A DNA stretch of 64,000 nt from Pelagicoccus sp. SDUM812003 (lineage in GTDB: Bacteria > Verrucomicrobiota > Verrucomicrobiia > Opitutales > Opitutaceae), in assembly GCF_031127815.1 (NCBI RefSeq), contig NZ_JARXHY010000011.1, forward strand, positions 1 through 64,000, written 5' to 3'. Below, one piece after another: positions 42,664 to 51,934 of the stretch; the stretch's first letter is position 1; each line of letters begins with the position of its first letter. Under the pieces are notes generated by a model that saw only the letters and a list, made by a program, of their open reading frames with translations, was not told the origin of the DNA and made no database searches. Both the position numbers and the translations under genes were made by a program.

Positions 42664-44613
42664 ATGCCTAAAAAGCAAAACAAGCCGCAGGAGGGTCCCG
42701 TCGATACGATGGAGGCTCCCGTAGAGGCGCCGCCCACGGCGACGCTGGAGCGGCCAGAAGAGTCCGCGGTCTCCGAGACGCTTCGAGGAGCGGACGAGAA
42801 CCAGCTCGTCACGTTCTGCATCGAAGGTCAGGAGTTCGCGTTCGACATCATGTCGGTGCAGGAGATTATCCGTCAGCCGCAGATGGCCCGCATCCCCATG
42901 GCGTCAAGCTATGTGGAAGGAGTGGCCAACCTGCGAGGAAACATCCTGCCAGTTATCGATACGCGAGCTCGCTTCGGCCTGTCCCGATCGGAAGAGACGG
43001 ACCAGACTCGAGTGCTGGTGCTCGACATCGATGGAACGCAAACAGGATTGCGCGTCGATCAAGTGCGCCAGGTTACTCGCGTGCAGAGCGCCGAGGAAGA
43101 GCCGCCTCCCGAAGTGGTCAAAGGCGTCAGCGAAGACTTCCTTCGCAGCGTGATCAAGCTGGACGATGGCAAGCGCATCATTCTCGAGCTCGACCCGAAA
43201 GCGGTCTGTAGGATTGGCGATTCGGTTCGCTCCCAGTCAAAGGGCGGCAAGAAGGCCGGTCTCGGCGAATCCGCTTCTTCTCGTAGCTCGAATCACGAGA
43301 ATACCGACGCCATGGAGCAGATCGTGACCTTTCAGCTTGGCGAGGAGGAGTTCGCCTTCCCGATGGACAAGGTGCGCGAGATTCTGCGCGTACAGCGACC
43401 CAGTGCGGTGCCAGATACGCCCGAGCACGTGATGGGTGTTCTGACCATTCGCGACAAGATCCTGCCAGTTATCGACCTGCGTATTCTGCTAGGGCAGACG
43501 CCATTGACCGATGGCATCGTGGCCGATGTGGAAAGCGTGCGCGAGCAGTGCGTCCAATGGCTCGAATCGACGCGTAACTTGGTCAGATCCAAGGACGCCG
43601 ATCGCATCGAGGTTACCATTCTGGAGCAGGCTCAGCGTTGGGTTTATACCATGAACCCCGCCAGCCAAGTGCTCATCGATACCTTGGCCAAGATCCGCAA
43701 TGGTCTGGACAACGTAACGCGTGACGCTCGCAAGCTGGCGACCCTCTCTCAGGAGTCTAGTGACGAGAAAAGCCCGGCCCACGCGTTTTTTGAAAACGCG
43801 GTCGAAGGATCCTGCAAGCAAGTGATCGACAGTCTTAAGGAATACGTCCTGCAGGTGCCCGATAATGTTTTGGAAGACCAACGACTGATCGTGGTAGACG
43901 CTCTCGGCGCGCAACTCGCTCTGGTGGTGGACAAGGTGCGGGAGGTGATGAATGTCTCTCGCGACGACATCGAGGCCTCGGCTGGCTTGAACAGCGAAGA
44001 TGGTGCGGAGCTTTCTGGCATCGCCAAGCTCGACGAAGGCAAACGCCTGATCCTTATCCTCGAATCATCCAAGCTGCTCGACGAACGAGTAGCGGCCAAG
44101 CTGAAAGCTTTGGGTGGCGATCAAACTGGCGACGGCCTGGGCGAACGCGAAGGGGCAGGGGCTCATGGCAAAGGCGCGAGCTCGGACGAGCAGCAATACA
44201 TCACCTTCCGTCTTGCGGAAGAGGAGTACGCGATCCCCATAAACCAAATACAGGAGATCGACCGCTATTCCAAGATGACCCGCACTCCCAAGGCTCCGGC
44301 CTACATGGAAGGCGTGGCCAATCTGCGCGGCGAAGTCATTCCGGTGATCAACGCTCGAACCCGTTTCGATCTCGAAGGTCGCACGCCAGACGATCGCACG
44401 CGTGTGATTATCATGGATCGCGACGGCAAGAAGACCGGGTTGATGGTCGATTCGGTCAACGAGGTGCTCAACCTCGCTGCTCGCGACATCGCGGCTCCGC
44501 CAGCGACTATGTCGCACAGCGTGGACCGCGAGTTCATCTCCGGAATCGGCAAGATCAACTCCGGCAAACGCATGGTCGTGCTGCTCGATATCGACAGCGT
44601 GGTCGGCGGCTAG
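42664..44613 (+). CDS. Triple CheW-domain coupling protein
   Basis: 649 residues with three CheW domains. Domain 1 is about 47-182 (LVTFCIEGQEFAFDIMSVQE, GVANLRGNILPVID). Domain 2 is about 219-475 (IVTFQLGEEEFAFPMDKVRE, GVLTIRDKILPVID) and is split by an inserted helical block at about 282-404. Domain 3 is about 509-649 (YITFRLAEEEYAIPINQIQE, GVANLRGEVIPVIN). CheW links receptors to CheA. The insert (WLES to VLQV) resembles a zinc-binding CZB bundle by shape, but the His/Cys ligands are not visible. Such a protein could join several receptor or kinase units in one array. Confidence 0.88.
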   Translation: MPKKQNKPQEGPVDTMEAPVEAPPTATLERPEESAVSETLRGADENQLVTFCIEGQEFAFDIMSVQEIIRQPQMARIPMASSYVEGVANLRGNILPVIDTRARFGLSRSEETDQTRVLVLDIDGTQTGLRVDQVRQVTRVQSAEEEPPPEVVKGVSEDFLRSVIKLDDGKRIILELDPKAVCRIGDSVRSQSKGGKKAGLGESASSRSSNHENTDAMEQIVTFQLGEEEFAFPMDKVREILRVQRPSAVPDTPEHVMGVLTIRDKILPVIDLRILLGQTPLTDGIVADVESVREQCVQWLESTRNLVRSKDADRIEVTILEQAQRWVYTMNPASQVLIDTLAKIRNGLDNVTRDARKLATLSQESSDEKSPAHAFFENAVEGSCKQVIDSLKEYVLQVPDNVLEDQRLIVVDALGAQLALVVDKVREVMNVSRDDIEASAGLNSEDGAELSGIAKLDEGKRLILILESSKLLDERVAAKLKALGGDQTGDGLGEREGAGAHGKGASSDEQQYITFRLAEEEYAIPINQIQEIDRYSKMTRTPKAPAYMEGVANLRGEVIPVINARTRFDLEGRTPDDRTRVIIMDRDGKKTGLMVDSVNEVLNLAARDIAAPPATMSHSVDREFISGIGKINSGKRMVVLLDIDSVVGG

Positions 44614-44886
44614 CCTTAAACAAGCGCTTCGGTCCGCAGTCGCCTTCCGGTGGCTGCGGCACTCGAAGGGCTTCCCGTCATCCTGTATTCGAAATCGTAA
44701 GACTATTGTGACCGGAAGCCTTTTGAGAGCGCCCGAAAGAGCCCACGCTGTAGGGCGGGACGCTGACCCACCTATCTGGATTGTCGCCTCAGCGCGGAGA
44801 CATGCGACGCCGCAAGTGGCGAGGTCCTAGACCGTAAACGAACGAACAACTGAAAAAGAAAACCAAGGCAGGGAGCCCACAAACCG

Positions 44887-45945
44887 ATGGCCAAACACAA
44901 AGTACTGATCGCTGACGATTCGGCGCTAATGCGCCGCACGCTGCGCAAGATAATCGAGGCGGACGACGAGTTGGAGCTGGTCGCTTACGCCCGTGATGGA
45001 GCGGACGCGGTAGCCAAGGCCAAGGAGCTTCAGCCCGACGTGATTTCGCTGGATATCAACATGCCGGTGATGGACGGGGTGACCGCGTTGCAGCACATTC
45101 TCGAACTGGAGATCTGTCCGGTGGTCATGGTGTCGTCGCTCACTCAGCGTGGGGCCGCGACGACCTTCGAGTGCATGGAGCTGGGAGCCTTCGACTTCGT
45201 GGCCAAGCCAGGCGGCACGGTCAGCTCGGACATGAGCGCCGTGCAGCAGGAGCTGGTGAAGAAACTCAAGTTCGCGGCTCGCGGCCGCCATAGCAACCGT
45301 CTGGCCACTCGCCGTCGACGGGCGCGATTGGACGCTGTCCAGTTGCCGTCGACAGCGAGTCTGCGATCGGCCTCTGGTCGTTTCAGAGCGATAGCGATCG
45401 GCATTTCTACCGGAGGTCCTGGCACCATCATGGACGTGCTTCCACGAATCCCTGCGGAAACCAACGGCGCTGTCTTTCTCGTCCAGCATATGCCGGCCAA
45501 CTTTATCGGATCCTTCGTTAGCCGTCTGGACAAGGCCTGCGCTCTCACCGTGGTAGAAGCCGAATCGGGGCAGAAGGTGGAGCCTGGCTATTGCTACGTG
45601 GCCAGCGGCGATAAGCAGATGACCTTCTATCGTCGGGCCAGCGGAGCGGTGTACGTGCGCACACCGACCACGCCCAAGACGCTCTACACGCCTTCGGTGG
45701 ACGTCATGTTCGACTCCTGTCTCTCAGTCTACGGGGCGGACACCATCGGCGTGATCATGACCGGCATTGGCGATGATGGAGCGGCGGCCCTGCAGCGCAT
45801 ACGATCCGCGGGTGGACATACCATCGCTGAAAGCGAGGAAACCGCGGTGGTCTACGGCATGCCGCGCGAAGCGGTGGCAAGGGGCGCGGCGCTCGAGGTC
45901 CTGCCCTGCTGGGACGTAGCGGCCGCCATTCAAAGAGCGATTTAG
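44887..45945 (+). CDS. cheB: Chemotaxis methylesterase/deamidase CheB
   Basis: 352 residues. Receiver domain 1-125 (VLIADDSALMRRTLRK, VISLDINMPVMDG, SSLTQ, FDFVAKPGG), an Arg-rich linker, then the methylesterase domain (about 160-352) with the serine in GISTGGPGTI, the His in VQHMPANFI and the Asp in MTGIGDDGA. All three catalytic residues are present. It removes methyl groups from receptor glutamates for adaptation, activated by phosphorylation from CheA. It pairs with the CheR gene at 47066. Confidence 0.95.
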   Translation: MAKHKVLIADDSALMRRTLRKIIEADDELELVAYARDGADAVAKAKELQPDVISLDINMPVMDGVTALQHILELEICPVVMVSSLTQRGAATTFECMELGAFDFVAKPGGTVSSDMSAVQQELVKKLKFAARGRHSNRLATRRRRARLDAVQLPSTASLRSASGRFRAIAIGISTGGPGTIMDVLPRIPAETNGAVFLVQHMPANFIGSFVSRLDKACALTVVEAESGQKVEPGYCYVASGDKQMTFYRRASGAVYVRTPTTPKTLYTPSVDVMFDSCLSVYGADTIGVIMTGIGDDGAAALQRIRSAGGHTIAESEETAVVYGMPREAVARGAALEVLPCWDVAAAIQRAI

Positions 45946-45986
45946 GCGAGTATCCGTTAACAAACTACAAAACGAATAGAAATCTT

Positions 45987-47075
45987 ATGAGCTTAGAACA
46001 ATTCATAGCGGATCTGGACAGCGACGACGAGGCAGCTCGCATATGCGCAGCCGAGGACATTGGCTTCGAGAACGATCCGTCTGGCGTTTCTCCACTGGTG
46101 GCGCGGCTCGCAATCGAAACGCAGCGATCCGTGCAGGAAAGCTTGTTTCTGGCGATCGAGCGCATTGAAGGAGATGAGTCCATCGCCGCCCTGGTGGATT
46201 GCTTGCGCATGGACGATGCCTTTTGTCGCAACGAGGCAGTGATGATCTTGCAACGCCGCAGGCAGTCAGCCCTGCCTGCTTTGCAGGCCTTGCTGGATGA
46301 TCCCGATCCCGATGTGCGCAAGTTCGCCCTCGACGCGGTGGCCGGATGGGGACACGAGGAGCTGGCCAGCTTCTACCGTCGAGCCTTGGGAGATGAAAGT
46401 GTCAATGTGGTTATCACCGCGGTCGAGTACGTGGGACAGCATCGCTTGACCTTTTTTAAGGAGGACCTCGAGCGCCTTTTTCTCGAACGAGCCAATCCTA
46501 TGCTGCAGACCGCTTGCCTGCAGGCGCTGCTCGATGTGGGAGACGCTCAGAGCGCTGAGCTGGTGTTGCGACGCTTTCCGACCTTGGAGGTGACGCCGAT
46601 CCATCTTCTGGACGACTGGCTGCGAGCGCTCGGTAAAATAGCGGGAACCGATCGATTCAACACCTTGATCGGGAGTCTAGCGTATGTGGGAGACAACTAC
46701 TTGGACTCTTGGGTGGACGCGTTCGTTCGCATGGGTCGGCGAGCTGGAGTAACCATGCTCGAAGAGATGATGCAGGCGCGTATCCTTGAACTGGTGACGG
46801 GCGACGCACTCGAGTCTGCCACACGGGTTCAGCTCGTTTCCTTTCTCTTTGGTTTGAAAGCGAACGCTGCGGTGGATAGCGCTTTGCTCAACTGTCTCTG
46901 CGACCCCGATCCGGCGGTTCGGCTCTGCGTGGCGAACGAAGCTCTGGCTGGGAAACGCGACGTATGGAGTGGGCGCTTGTCCGAGAGATTGGCTCTCGAA
47001 AGCGACTCCATTGTTCGGGAGCGATTGCGTGAGGCCGTCCTGGCCTTCGAAGGAAAGGCCCGCTCATGTCGATGA
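45987..47075 (+). CDS. HEAT-repeat protein in the chemosensory array
   Basis: 362 residues made of about ten HEAT-like helical pairs, for example EAARICAAEDIGFENDPSGV, NEAVMILQRRRQSALPALQA and PDPDVRKFALDAVAGWGHEEL. No catalytic motif. It lies between cheB and cheR and overlaps the cheR start by 10 bases. HEAT proteins act as scaffolds; here it probably holds components of the signalling array, which is inference from position. Confidence 0.8.
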   Translation: MSLEQFIADLDSDDEAARICAAEDIGFENDPSGVSPLVARLAIETQRSVQESLFLAIERIEGDESIAALVDCLRMDDAFCRNEAVMILQRRRQSALPALQALLDDPDPDVRKFALDAVAGWGHEELASFYRRALGDESVNVVITAVEYVGQHRLTFFKEDLERLFLERANPMLQTACLQALLDVGDAQSAELVLRRFPTLEVTPIHLLDDWLRALGKIAGTDRFNTLIGSLAYVGDNYLDSWVDAFVRMGRRAGVTMLEEMMQARILELVTGDALESATRVQLVSFLFGLKANAAVDSALLNCLCDPDPAVRLCVANEALAGKRDVWSGRLSERLALESDSIVRERLREAVLAFEGKARSCR

Positions 47076-47902
47076 ACCTCAGCGCCGACCAATACCGAAA
47101 GATCAGAGAACTGATCTACCGGCACATGGGAGTCGCCTTCGACGATGGCAAGCGCTACTTTCTGGAGAAGCGTTTGGAGACTCGCATGTCCGCCCTGCGA
47201 ATCGAACGGTTCGACGACTATCTCTTTCTATTGCGATTCCCGACCCGCGGGGAGGATGAGCTGCAGCAGTTCGTTAACGAGATAACGACTAACGAAACCT
47301 ACATGTTTCGCGAGTTCGAGCAGTTGCAGACCTTCGCCGACGACTGCCTGCCCGAAACGCTCATGCGCAAGGATTCGGCCAACGATCGGAATCTGCGCAT
47401 CTGGTGCGCGGGCTGCAGCTCAGGGGAGGAGGCATACACCTTGGCTATGATCCTGCGGGAGACGGTGCACGATCTCGACAGCTGGACGCTGGAGCTGCTT
47501 GCTTCGGACATCGACGAGACTCGTCTTGGTATGGCGAGTCGAGCTGTTTACGACCGACGTTCGGTGGCCCAAGTGCCCGAGGCCTACTACGATCGCTACA
47601 TCGAAGAACGTGATGGCAAGTACCACATCGCTCCGTCGCTGAAGCGCATGGTTCGGTTCGAGAATATCAACCTGCACGACCGAAAGGCCATGCGAGGGCA
47701 GCGAGGGTTCGACTTCGTCTTTTGTCGCAACGTTTTGATCTACTTCGACGAGGTGTCGCGACGTGGCGTGGTCGATAACTTTTACAACGCCATGAATAGC
47801 GGCGGCTTCATTTTCCTAGGCCATTCGGAATCGGTAGGCCGCTTTTCGACGAAATTCGCCCTAAAGCGGCTGGGGAGAAGCTTGGTGTACTACAAAAATT
47901 AA
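47066..47902 (+). CDS. cheR: Chemotaxis methyltransferase CheR
   Basis: 278 residues. An N-terminal all-helical domain (about 1-70), then a SAM-dependent methyltransferase domain: ITTNETYMFREFEQ, RIWCAGCSSGEEAYTLAMIL (SAM site), DIDETRLGMA, FVFCRNVLIYFDE, FIFLGHSES. It methylates receptor glutamates with S-adenosylmethionine. Adaptation needs it together with CheB. Confidence 0.95.
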   Translation: MSMNLSADQYRKIRELIYRHMGVAFDDGKRYFLEKRLETRMSALRIERFDDYLFLLRFPTRGEDELQQFVNEITTNETYMFREFEQLQTFADDCLPETLMRKDSANDRNLRIWCAGCSSGEEAYTLAMILRETVHDLDSWTLELLASDIDETRLGMASRAVYDRRSVAQVPEAYYDRYIEERDGKYHIAPSLKRMVRFENINLHDRKAMRGQRGFDFVFCRNVLIYFDEVSRRGVVDNFYNAMNSGGFIFLGHSESVGRFSTKFALKRLGRSLVYYKN

Positions 47903-47909
47903 TACAAAG

Positions 47910-48278
47910 ATGGTTTCGATGAAAACAATTCTTATAATCGATGATTCCCAGACGGTTCGGAATTATCACAAGAGCATCGTGAAGGCGGGCGGCTTTCGGG
48001 TTGTGACTGCGGTCGATGGGGCGGATGGGTTGGAGAAACTCTACCTTAACTCGGTGGATATGGTATTGACCGACATCAACATGCAGGGGATCGACGGCTA
48101 CGAGTTCACGCGGCGTGTTCGGTCGGATAGAAGTTTCGAACGCCTGCCGATCGTGATGATTTCCACCGAAGGCGAGGAAAGCGACAAGCTCAAGGGCTTC
48201 GAGGCCGGAGCGAATCTTTACATGGTCAAGCCCGCTGAGCCCGAGTTCATACTCGAGCAGATACGGATGTTTTTGTAG
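47910..48278 (+). CDS. Single-domain CheY-like response regulator (first)
   Basis: 122 residues. Receiver with acidic pair IIDDSQTVR, phospho-acceptor in MVLTDINMQGIDG, the conserved Thr/Ser in ISTEG and the Lys in YMVKPAEPE. Alternative ATG four codons in. Its stop overlaps the next start by one base. Output is unknown; with no flagellar genes in view it may serve twitching, or a regulatory partner. Confidence 0.92.
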   Translation: MVSMKTILIIDDSQTVRNYHKSIVKAGGFRVVTAVDGADGLEKLYLNSVDMVLTDINMQGIDGYEFTRRVRSDRSFERLPIVMISTEGEESDKLKGFEAGANLYMVKPAEPEFILEQIRMFL

Positions 48279-50203
48279 TGGAAAAATGGCGACAGTGTAA
48301 ACGCGCGATGTGGCGGATGTTTCCCTCTGCCAGCGGCGGACCTTCGGCGGATCGCTTGAAGGAGCTATCGGCGAGGCTATGCGTGGCCAGCGAACGACTC
48401 GCTGCCTACAGCCGGCAGTCGGAGGGCGAATTCGCATCGCTCGCTCGCGGCACGGGCGAACTGTTTGCTCGTATCGAGGCTATGCGGGAGCGGGCCCGCT
48501 CGCTCGATGGGCTGGTGCGGGGAACCGGCGAGGATCACGCCTTGTGTTCCGCTTTTCAGCTCTACAAGAGCGCGAGCGACTTGGTGCAATCGAGCCTCGG
48601 CTTCGGAAATTTCGCGGCTCGCGAGCTGGAGCTGGTGGATCCGGTGCTCAGGGAGTGCTGCTCCCATCAGCGGGAGTGTCAGAACGTCGTCATGCATTTC
48701 TCGATACTCGGCACTGGATTTCGCATCGAGTCCGCGTATTTGGCCCCTGAGGATCAAGCCGTCTTCGACGGAGTGGCCAGCGATATCGTCGCGACGCAGC
48801 GGAGACTCGGACGCATGACCGAGGAGGTGTTTGGAAAGCTCAAGTCCAGTCTGAGCTGCTTGGTAAACGATCGCAAACGCACGGAGAAGGTGCACCGAGA
48901 GCTCGAGTGCGACATCGTTCTGTCGGCTCAAGCGATCCGCAAGGAGCTTGACGGAACATCCGAGGCCCTCGCTCCCGCGGGGGAGTTGAGCGAACGAATC
49001 GTGGCGCATTCCGACCGCGGCCCCGCGATGGTGGGCTCGGTGGTGGAAGCCCTGCAAATGGATGACGTCGTCCGCCAGAAGCTGGAGCACGTTTGCAAAA
49101 ACCTCAGCGAGCTCTCCGAACTCCTTGCGTCGTCGTCGATGAAGAAAGGCAAGCAGCGCAAGGAAGACCTGGCGTATGTGAACGTGAGCGCCCGGGTGCA
49201 GCTGGAACAGCTCAGGCAGGCTCGGCGAGAGATCGGCGAAGCGGGCAAGACGGTGCTCGGTGGAGTTCGCTCTCTGATGGATTTGGGCGGGGAGTTGATT
49301 GAATCTCTGACGGAACTGCAGGAACGGGTAGCGTCCTCGCTCGACAATTGCGAGACCGCGCGGCTTTTCTCCCGCGAGATCGAGAAGATCGGCGAAATCG
49401 CCCGCTCCTGTTCGGAAATCAATCAGCGCATCGCCCGCCTCACGGACGAGATCGTGGAGATCATCGATTCGTTTTCCCGCGACATCCTGAAGCAGAACTT
49501 CGATATCAAGGTGGTCGCCCTCAACGCTCAGGTGTCCGCCAGTCGCTCGTTGGGCGGTCGGACCATGGAGCGGCTGGCTGCGGAAACCGCCAACCTCGCT
49601 TCTAAGAACGAGTCCATGACCAGTTCGATGCTTTCGACCCTGAGTGATCTGCCTTCTCGGCTGATGAAGTTGCAGGAGGACTCGCAGCGGTTTCTGGAGC
49701 TCGCCGGGCGGGACCAGGAAGCCCTTTCCGAAGACAGTTCGCTGGTGACCCAGCGCTTGGAGTCCATGGACGATCACATCCTTAGCGAGGCCAGATCCAT
49801 GGGCCGGGAATTCGAAGGGCTGCGACGAGAGACTGACGCTTTGCTCAGTTCGCTCACGTTTCCGAATTTGGTCGAGGACGTCTTTGAGAAGGCGGAGGAA
49901 ACCTGTTCGGTCCTGATCGAATTGACGGGGCGTTTCGCAAGGGAGGCGGATGCTCAGGCTGTTGAGAGTCGAGTGGAAAGCTTGAAGCAGTCCTACACCA
50001 TGAAGCGGGAAGTGGTCGCTCACGAAAGCGCCTTGTTGGCCGAATCCGAGGACGCTTCACCTAAGAAAAGGTATTCAGAAAAAGAGTACGTAAATCCGGT
50101 TTCGGATTCCCAGAAGGACGCGACTTCGAGAATCGAGAATCTTGCGGTCGTCTCGCTCGCCGCTCAAGGGGAGTCGGACGACGACGGAATAGAGTTATTT
50201 TAG
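48278..50203 (+). CDS. Coiled-coil protein with a degenerate chemoreceptor-like hairpin
   Basis: 641 residues from a GTG; an ATG 10 codons in (48308) is the alternative. All alpha-helical with heptads. About 405-440 contains ILKQNFDIKVVALNAQVSAS and RSLGGRTMERLAAETANLAS, which aligns in pattern to the receptor tip ([30 protein letters not shown]) but keeps few key residues. Near 255 is VEALQMDDVVRQKLEHVCKN, similar to the QF(Q)DIxRQ pattern of receptor-associated coiled coils. It may compete with or organise true receptors, or bind CheA/CheW weakly. Function is inferred from context only. Confidence 0.6.
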   Translation: MEKWRQCKRAMWRMFPSASGGPSADRLKELSARLCVASERLAAYSRQSEGEFASLARGTGELFARIEAMRERARSLDGLVRGTGEDHALCSAFQLYKSASDLVQSSLGFGNFAARELELVDPVLRECCSHQRECQNVVMHFSILGTGFRIESAYLAPEDQAVFDGVASDIVATQRRLGRMTEEVFGKLKSSLSCLVNDRKRTEKVHRELECDIVLSAQAIRKELDGTSEALAPAGELSERIVAHSDRGPAMVGSVVEALQMDDVVRQKLEHVCKNLSELSELLASSSMKKGKQRKEDLAYVNVSARVQLEQLRQARREIGEAGKTVLGGVRSLMDLGGELIESLTELQERVASSLDNCETARLFSREIEKIGEIARSCSEINQRIARLTDEIVEIIDSFSRDILKQNFDIKVVALNAQVSASRSLGGRTMERLAAETANLASKNESMTSSMLSTLSDLPSRLMKLQEDSQRFLELAGRDQEALSEDSSLVTQRLESMDDHILSEARSMGREFEGLRRETDALLSSLTFPNLVEDVFEKAEETCSVLIELTGRFAREADAQAVESRVESLKQSYTMKREVVAHESALLAESEDASPKKRYSEKEYVNPVSDSQKDATSRIENLAVVSLAAQGESDDDGIELF

Positions 50204-50260
50204 AACGACAAATAAAAACCCAAGCCGCGCTGCCAGGAGTCTGGCGGCCAAAAACAATTG

Positions 50261-51106
50261 ATGAATGATAAAATGAAACGCTACGACTTCCTGCAACAGG
50301 TGCAGACCGAAATTGGAGACAGATGGATCAAGGAGATGATGGCCTCCCCAGGTGTACGGGCGGACGCATATGGAAAGGAGAAGCTGGAGGCTCAGTGCCG
50401 CGCTTTTCTGAAGGCGTTCGTTGAGGTGTACGCGATGGGATCGGAATTCGATCAACGCAGTTTGATCGGTGAAGAGCTCAACGCCCTGATTCTCGATGTG
50501 GCCCGCTCTCGGGCCAGCCTGGGCTACAGCTCAGGGGAGACGGCTCATTTCATCTTCTCGCTGCGCTCGGTGCTGAGCAAACTCTTTAGCGAAAGGCTGG
50601 CGGGCCAGCCGGAGGAGCTGCTGCAGGAAAGCATGCGGCTGAACGATCTTTGCGAGCGTCTTGCGGTGATCACCATGGAAAGCTTCATGGAGACGCGCGA
50701 GCAGCTGATCCAAGCTCAAGCGCAGTCCATCCTCGAGCTGTCGAACCCGGTCATCAAGATATGGGATCGGGTCCTGCTGTGCGTCCTGATCGGCACGGTG
50801 GATACGGCCCGGTCTCAGCAATTGCTCGAATCCATACTGGAAGGTATCAAGAAAATGGAGGCGCGGGTGGCCATTATCGATATCACCGGTGTCCAAGTAA
50901 TCGATACTAGCGTGCTCAAGCATATCTTCACCATCATTCGAGGCATCCGCATGATGGGCTGTCAAGTGATCATCACCGGGGTCAATCCATCGGTGGCGAG
51001 CTGCGTGACCAAGCTCGACGTGGATCTATCCCTTTTCAACCCCAAGGGCACTCTGCGACAAGGCTTGCAGGATGCTCTCGCCATAGTGGAGCCGCGCAGC
51101 GCCTAG
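50261..51106 (+). CDS. rsbR: Stressosome sensor RsbR (RsbRD-type)
   Basis: 281 residues. The N-terminal sensor part (about 1-150) resembles the helical RsbRD_N domain rather than the globin-like N-terminus of B. subtilis RsbRA. The C-terminal STAS domain (about 165-275) has VLIGTVDTARSQQLLESILEG, IIDITGVQVIDTSVLKHIF and IITGVNPSVA. Both threonines that RsbT phosphorylates in B. subtilis have counterparts in GTVDT and VIDTS. It co-assembles with RsbS into a 1.8 MDa-type stressosome that binds RsbT. Start of the rsbRST-X block inserted in the che array. Confidence 0.9.
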   Translation: MNDKMKRYDFLQQVQTEIGDRWIKEMMASPGVRADAYGKEKLEAQCRAFLKAFVEVYAMGSEFDQRSLIGEELNALILDVARSRASLGYSSGETAHFIFSLRSVLSKLFSERLAGQPEELLQESMRLNDLCERLAVITMESFMETREQLIQAQAQSILELSNPVIKIWDRVLLCVLIGTVDTARSQQLLESILEGIKKMEARVAIIDITGVQVIDTSVLKHIFTIIRGIRMMGCQVIITGVNPSVASCVTKLDVDLSLFNPKGTLRQGLQDALAIVEPRSA

Positions 51107-51112
51107 AGAATC

Positions 51113-51493
51113 ATGTCGACCGTTTTACCCATATTGAAGTTCAAGCAGTGCTTGATCACGAGCATCCATCGCCATTTGGAGGACGAGGAGGTTTCCCGTT
51201 TTCAGGATGAGCTGTTGGAGAAGGTCGGGTTTTGCGAAACGCGGTACGTGGTGATCGATGTGAGCGCTCTGGAAATCGTGGATACCTACATGACCCGAGT
51301 GCTTAGCGGCTTGGGTAAGAGCTGCTGGATGATGGGGAGCCGGCTGGTTCTCTGCGGCCTGCAGCCGGAAGTAGCCATCACCATGGTGGAGATGCGGCAA
51401 GCGATCACCAACGTGCAACCAGCCAACGACCTGGAGCATGCATTAGAGATTGTGGAGGCGGATGCGTTCGCAGCGGAAGGCGGATCCATTTGA
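51113..51493 (+). CDS. rsbS: Stressosome scaffold RsbS
   Basis: 126 residues, a single STAS domain: ILKFKQCLITSIHRHLEDEE, YVVIDVSALEIVDTYMTRVL, LVLCGLQPEVAITMVEM. In B. subtilis the RsbT target is a Ser in IVDSF; here the same place reads IVDTY, so a Thr would be the acceptor. Six bases separate it from rsbR, and it runs into rsbT. Confidence 0.9.
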   Translation: MSTVLPILKFKQCLITSIHRHLEDEEVSRFQDELLEKVGFCETRYVVIDVSALEIVDTYMTRVLSGLGKSCWMMGSRLVLCGLQPEVAITMVEMRQAITNVQPANDLEHALEIVEADAFAAEGGSI

Positions 51494-51519
51494 GCGCCTA
51501 CGCTCGGGAGGCAGTAGTC

Positions 51520-51933
51520 ATGAGCAAAACGATACCGATCAGGAGTTCGGCCGACATCTTGGAGTCGCGCGAGCACGGACGTCAACTCGCTCGGTTGATG
51601 GGCTTCGACCGGGTGGATCAGACCAGGATTGCGACTGCGATTTCTGAGATCACCCGAAACGTGCTGCAGCATTCGCAAAGCACGGGCGAGCTATCCATCG
51701 TAGAGGTGGAGGAAGGAAACTGTCGAGGTCTATGTATACGAGTGGTGGATACAGGGTGTGGAATAAAGGATGTCGGGCTTGCCTTGGAGGAAGGCTACAG
51801 CACAGCGAGCAGTCTAGGAGCGGGGATCCCGGGGACGCGGCGAATAATGGACGAGTTCGACATCACAAGTTCGGAAGGCAACGGCGTATCCGTAAGGATG
51901 GTACGCTGGCTGCCGAGGAGGAGGTTCGCATAA
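51520..51933 (+). CDS. rsbT: Stressosome kinase RsbT
   Basis: 137 residues from the ATG at 51520, which has GGGAGG eight bases upstream; an earlier TTG at 51490 overlaps rsbS. GHKL ATPase fold: IATAISEITRNVLQHSQ (N box), CIRVVDTGCGIKDVGLALEE, GYSTASSLGAGIPGTRRIMD and a C-terminal strand. It phosphorylates RsbS and RsbR, is then released, and normally binds RsbU. No RsbU gene is present nearby, so its downstream partner is open. Confidence 0.92.
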   Translation: MSKTIPIRSSADILESREHGRQLARLMGFDRVDQTRIATAISEITRNVLQHSQSTGELSIVEVEEGNCRGLCIRVVDTGCGIKDVGLALEEGYSTASSLGAGIPGTRRIMDEFDITSSEGNGVSVRMVRWLPRRRFA

Positions 51934-51934
51934 C

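Noticed and set aside
48377-50023. Long antisense frame of 548 codons opposite the coiled-coil gene
   Set aside because: It is rich in His, Arg and Leu with no domain, typical of the complement of GC-rich coding DNA. The same holds for the 586-codon frame at 60621-62381.
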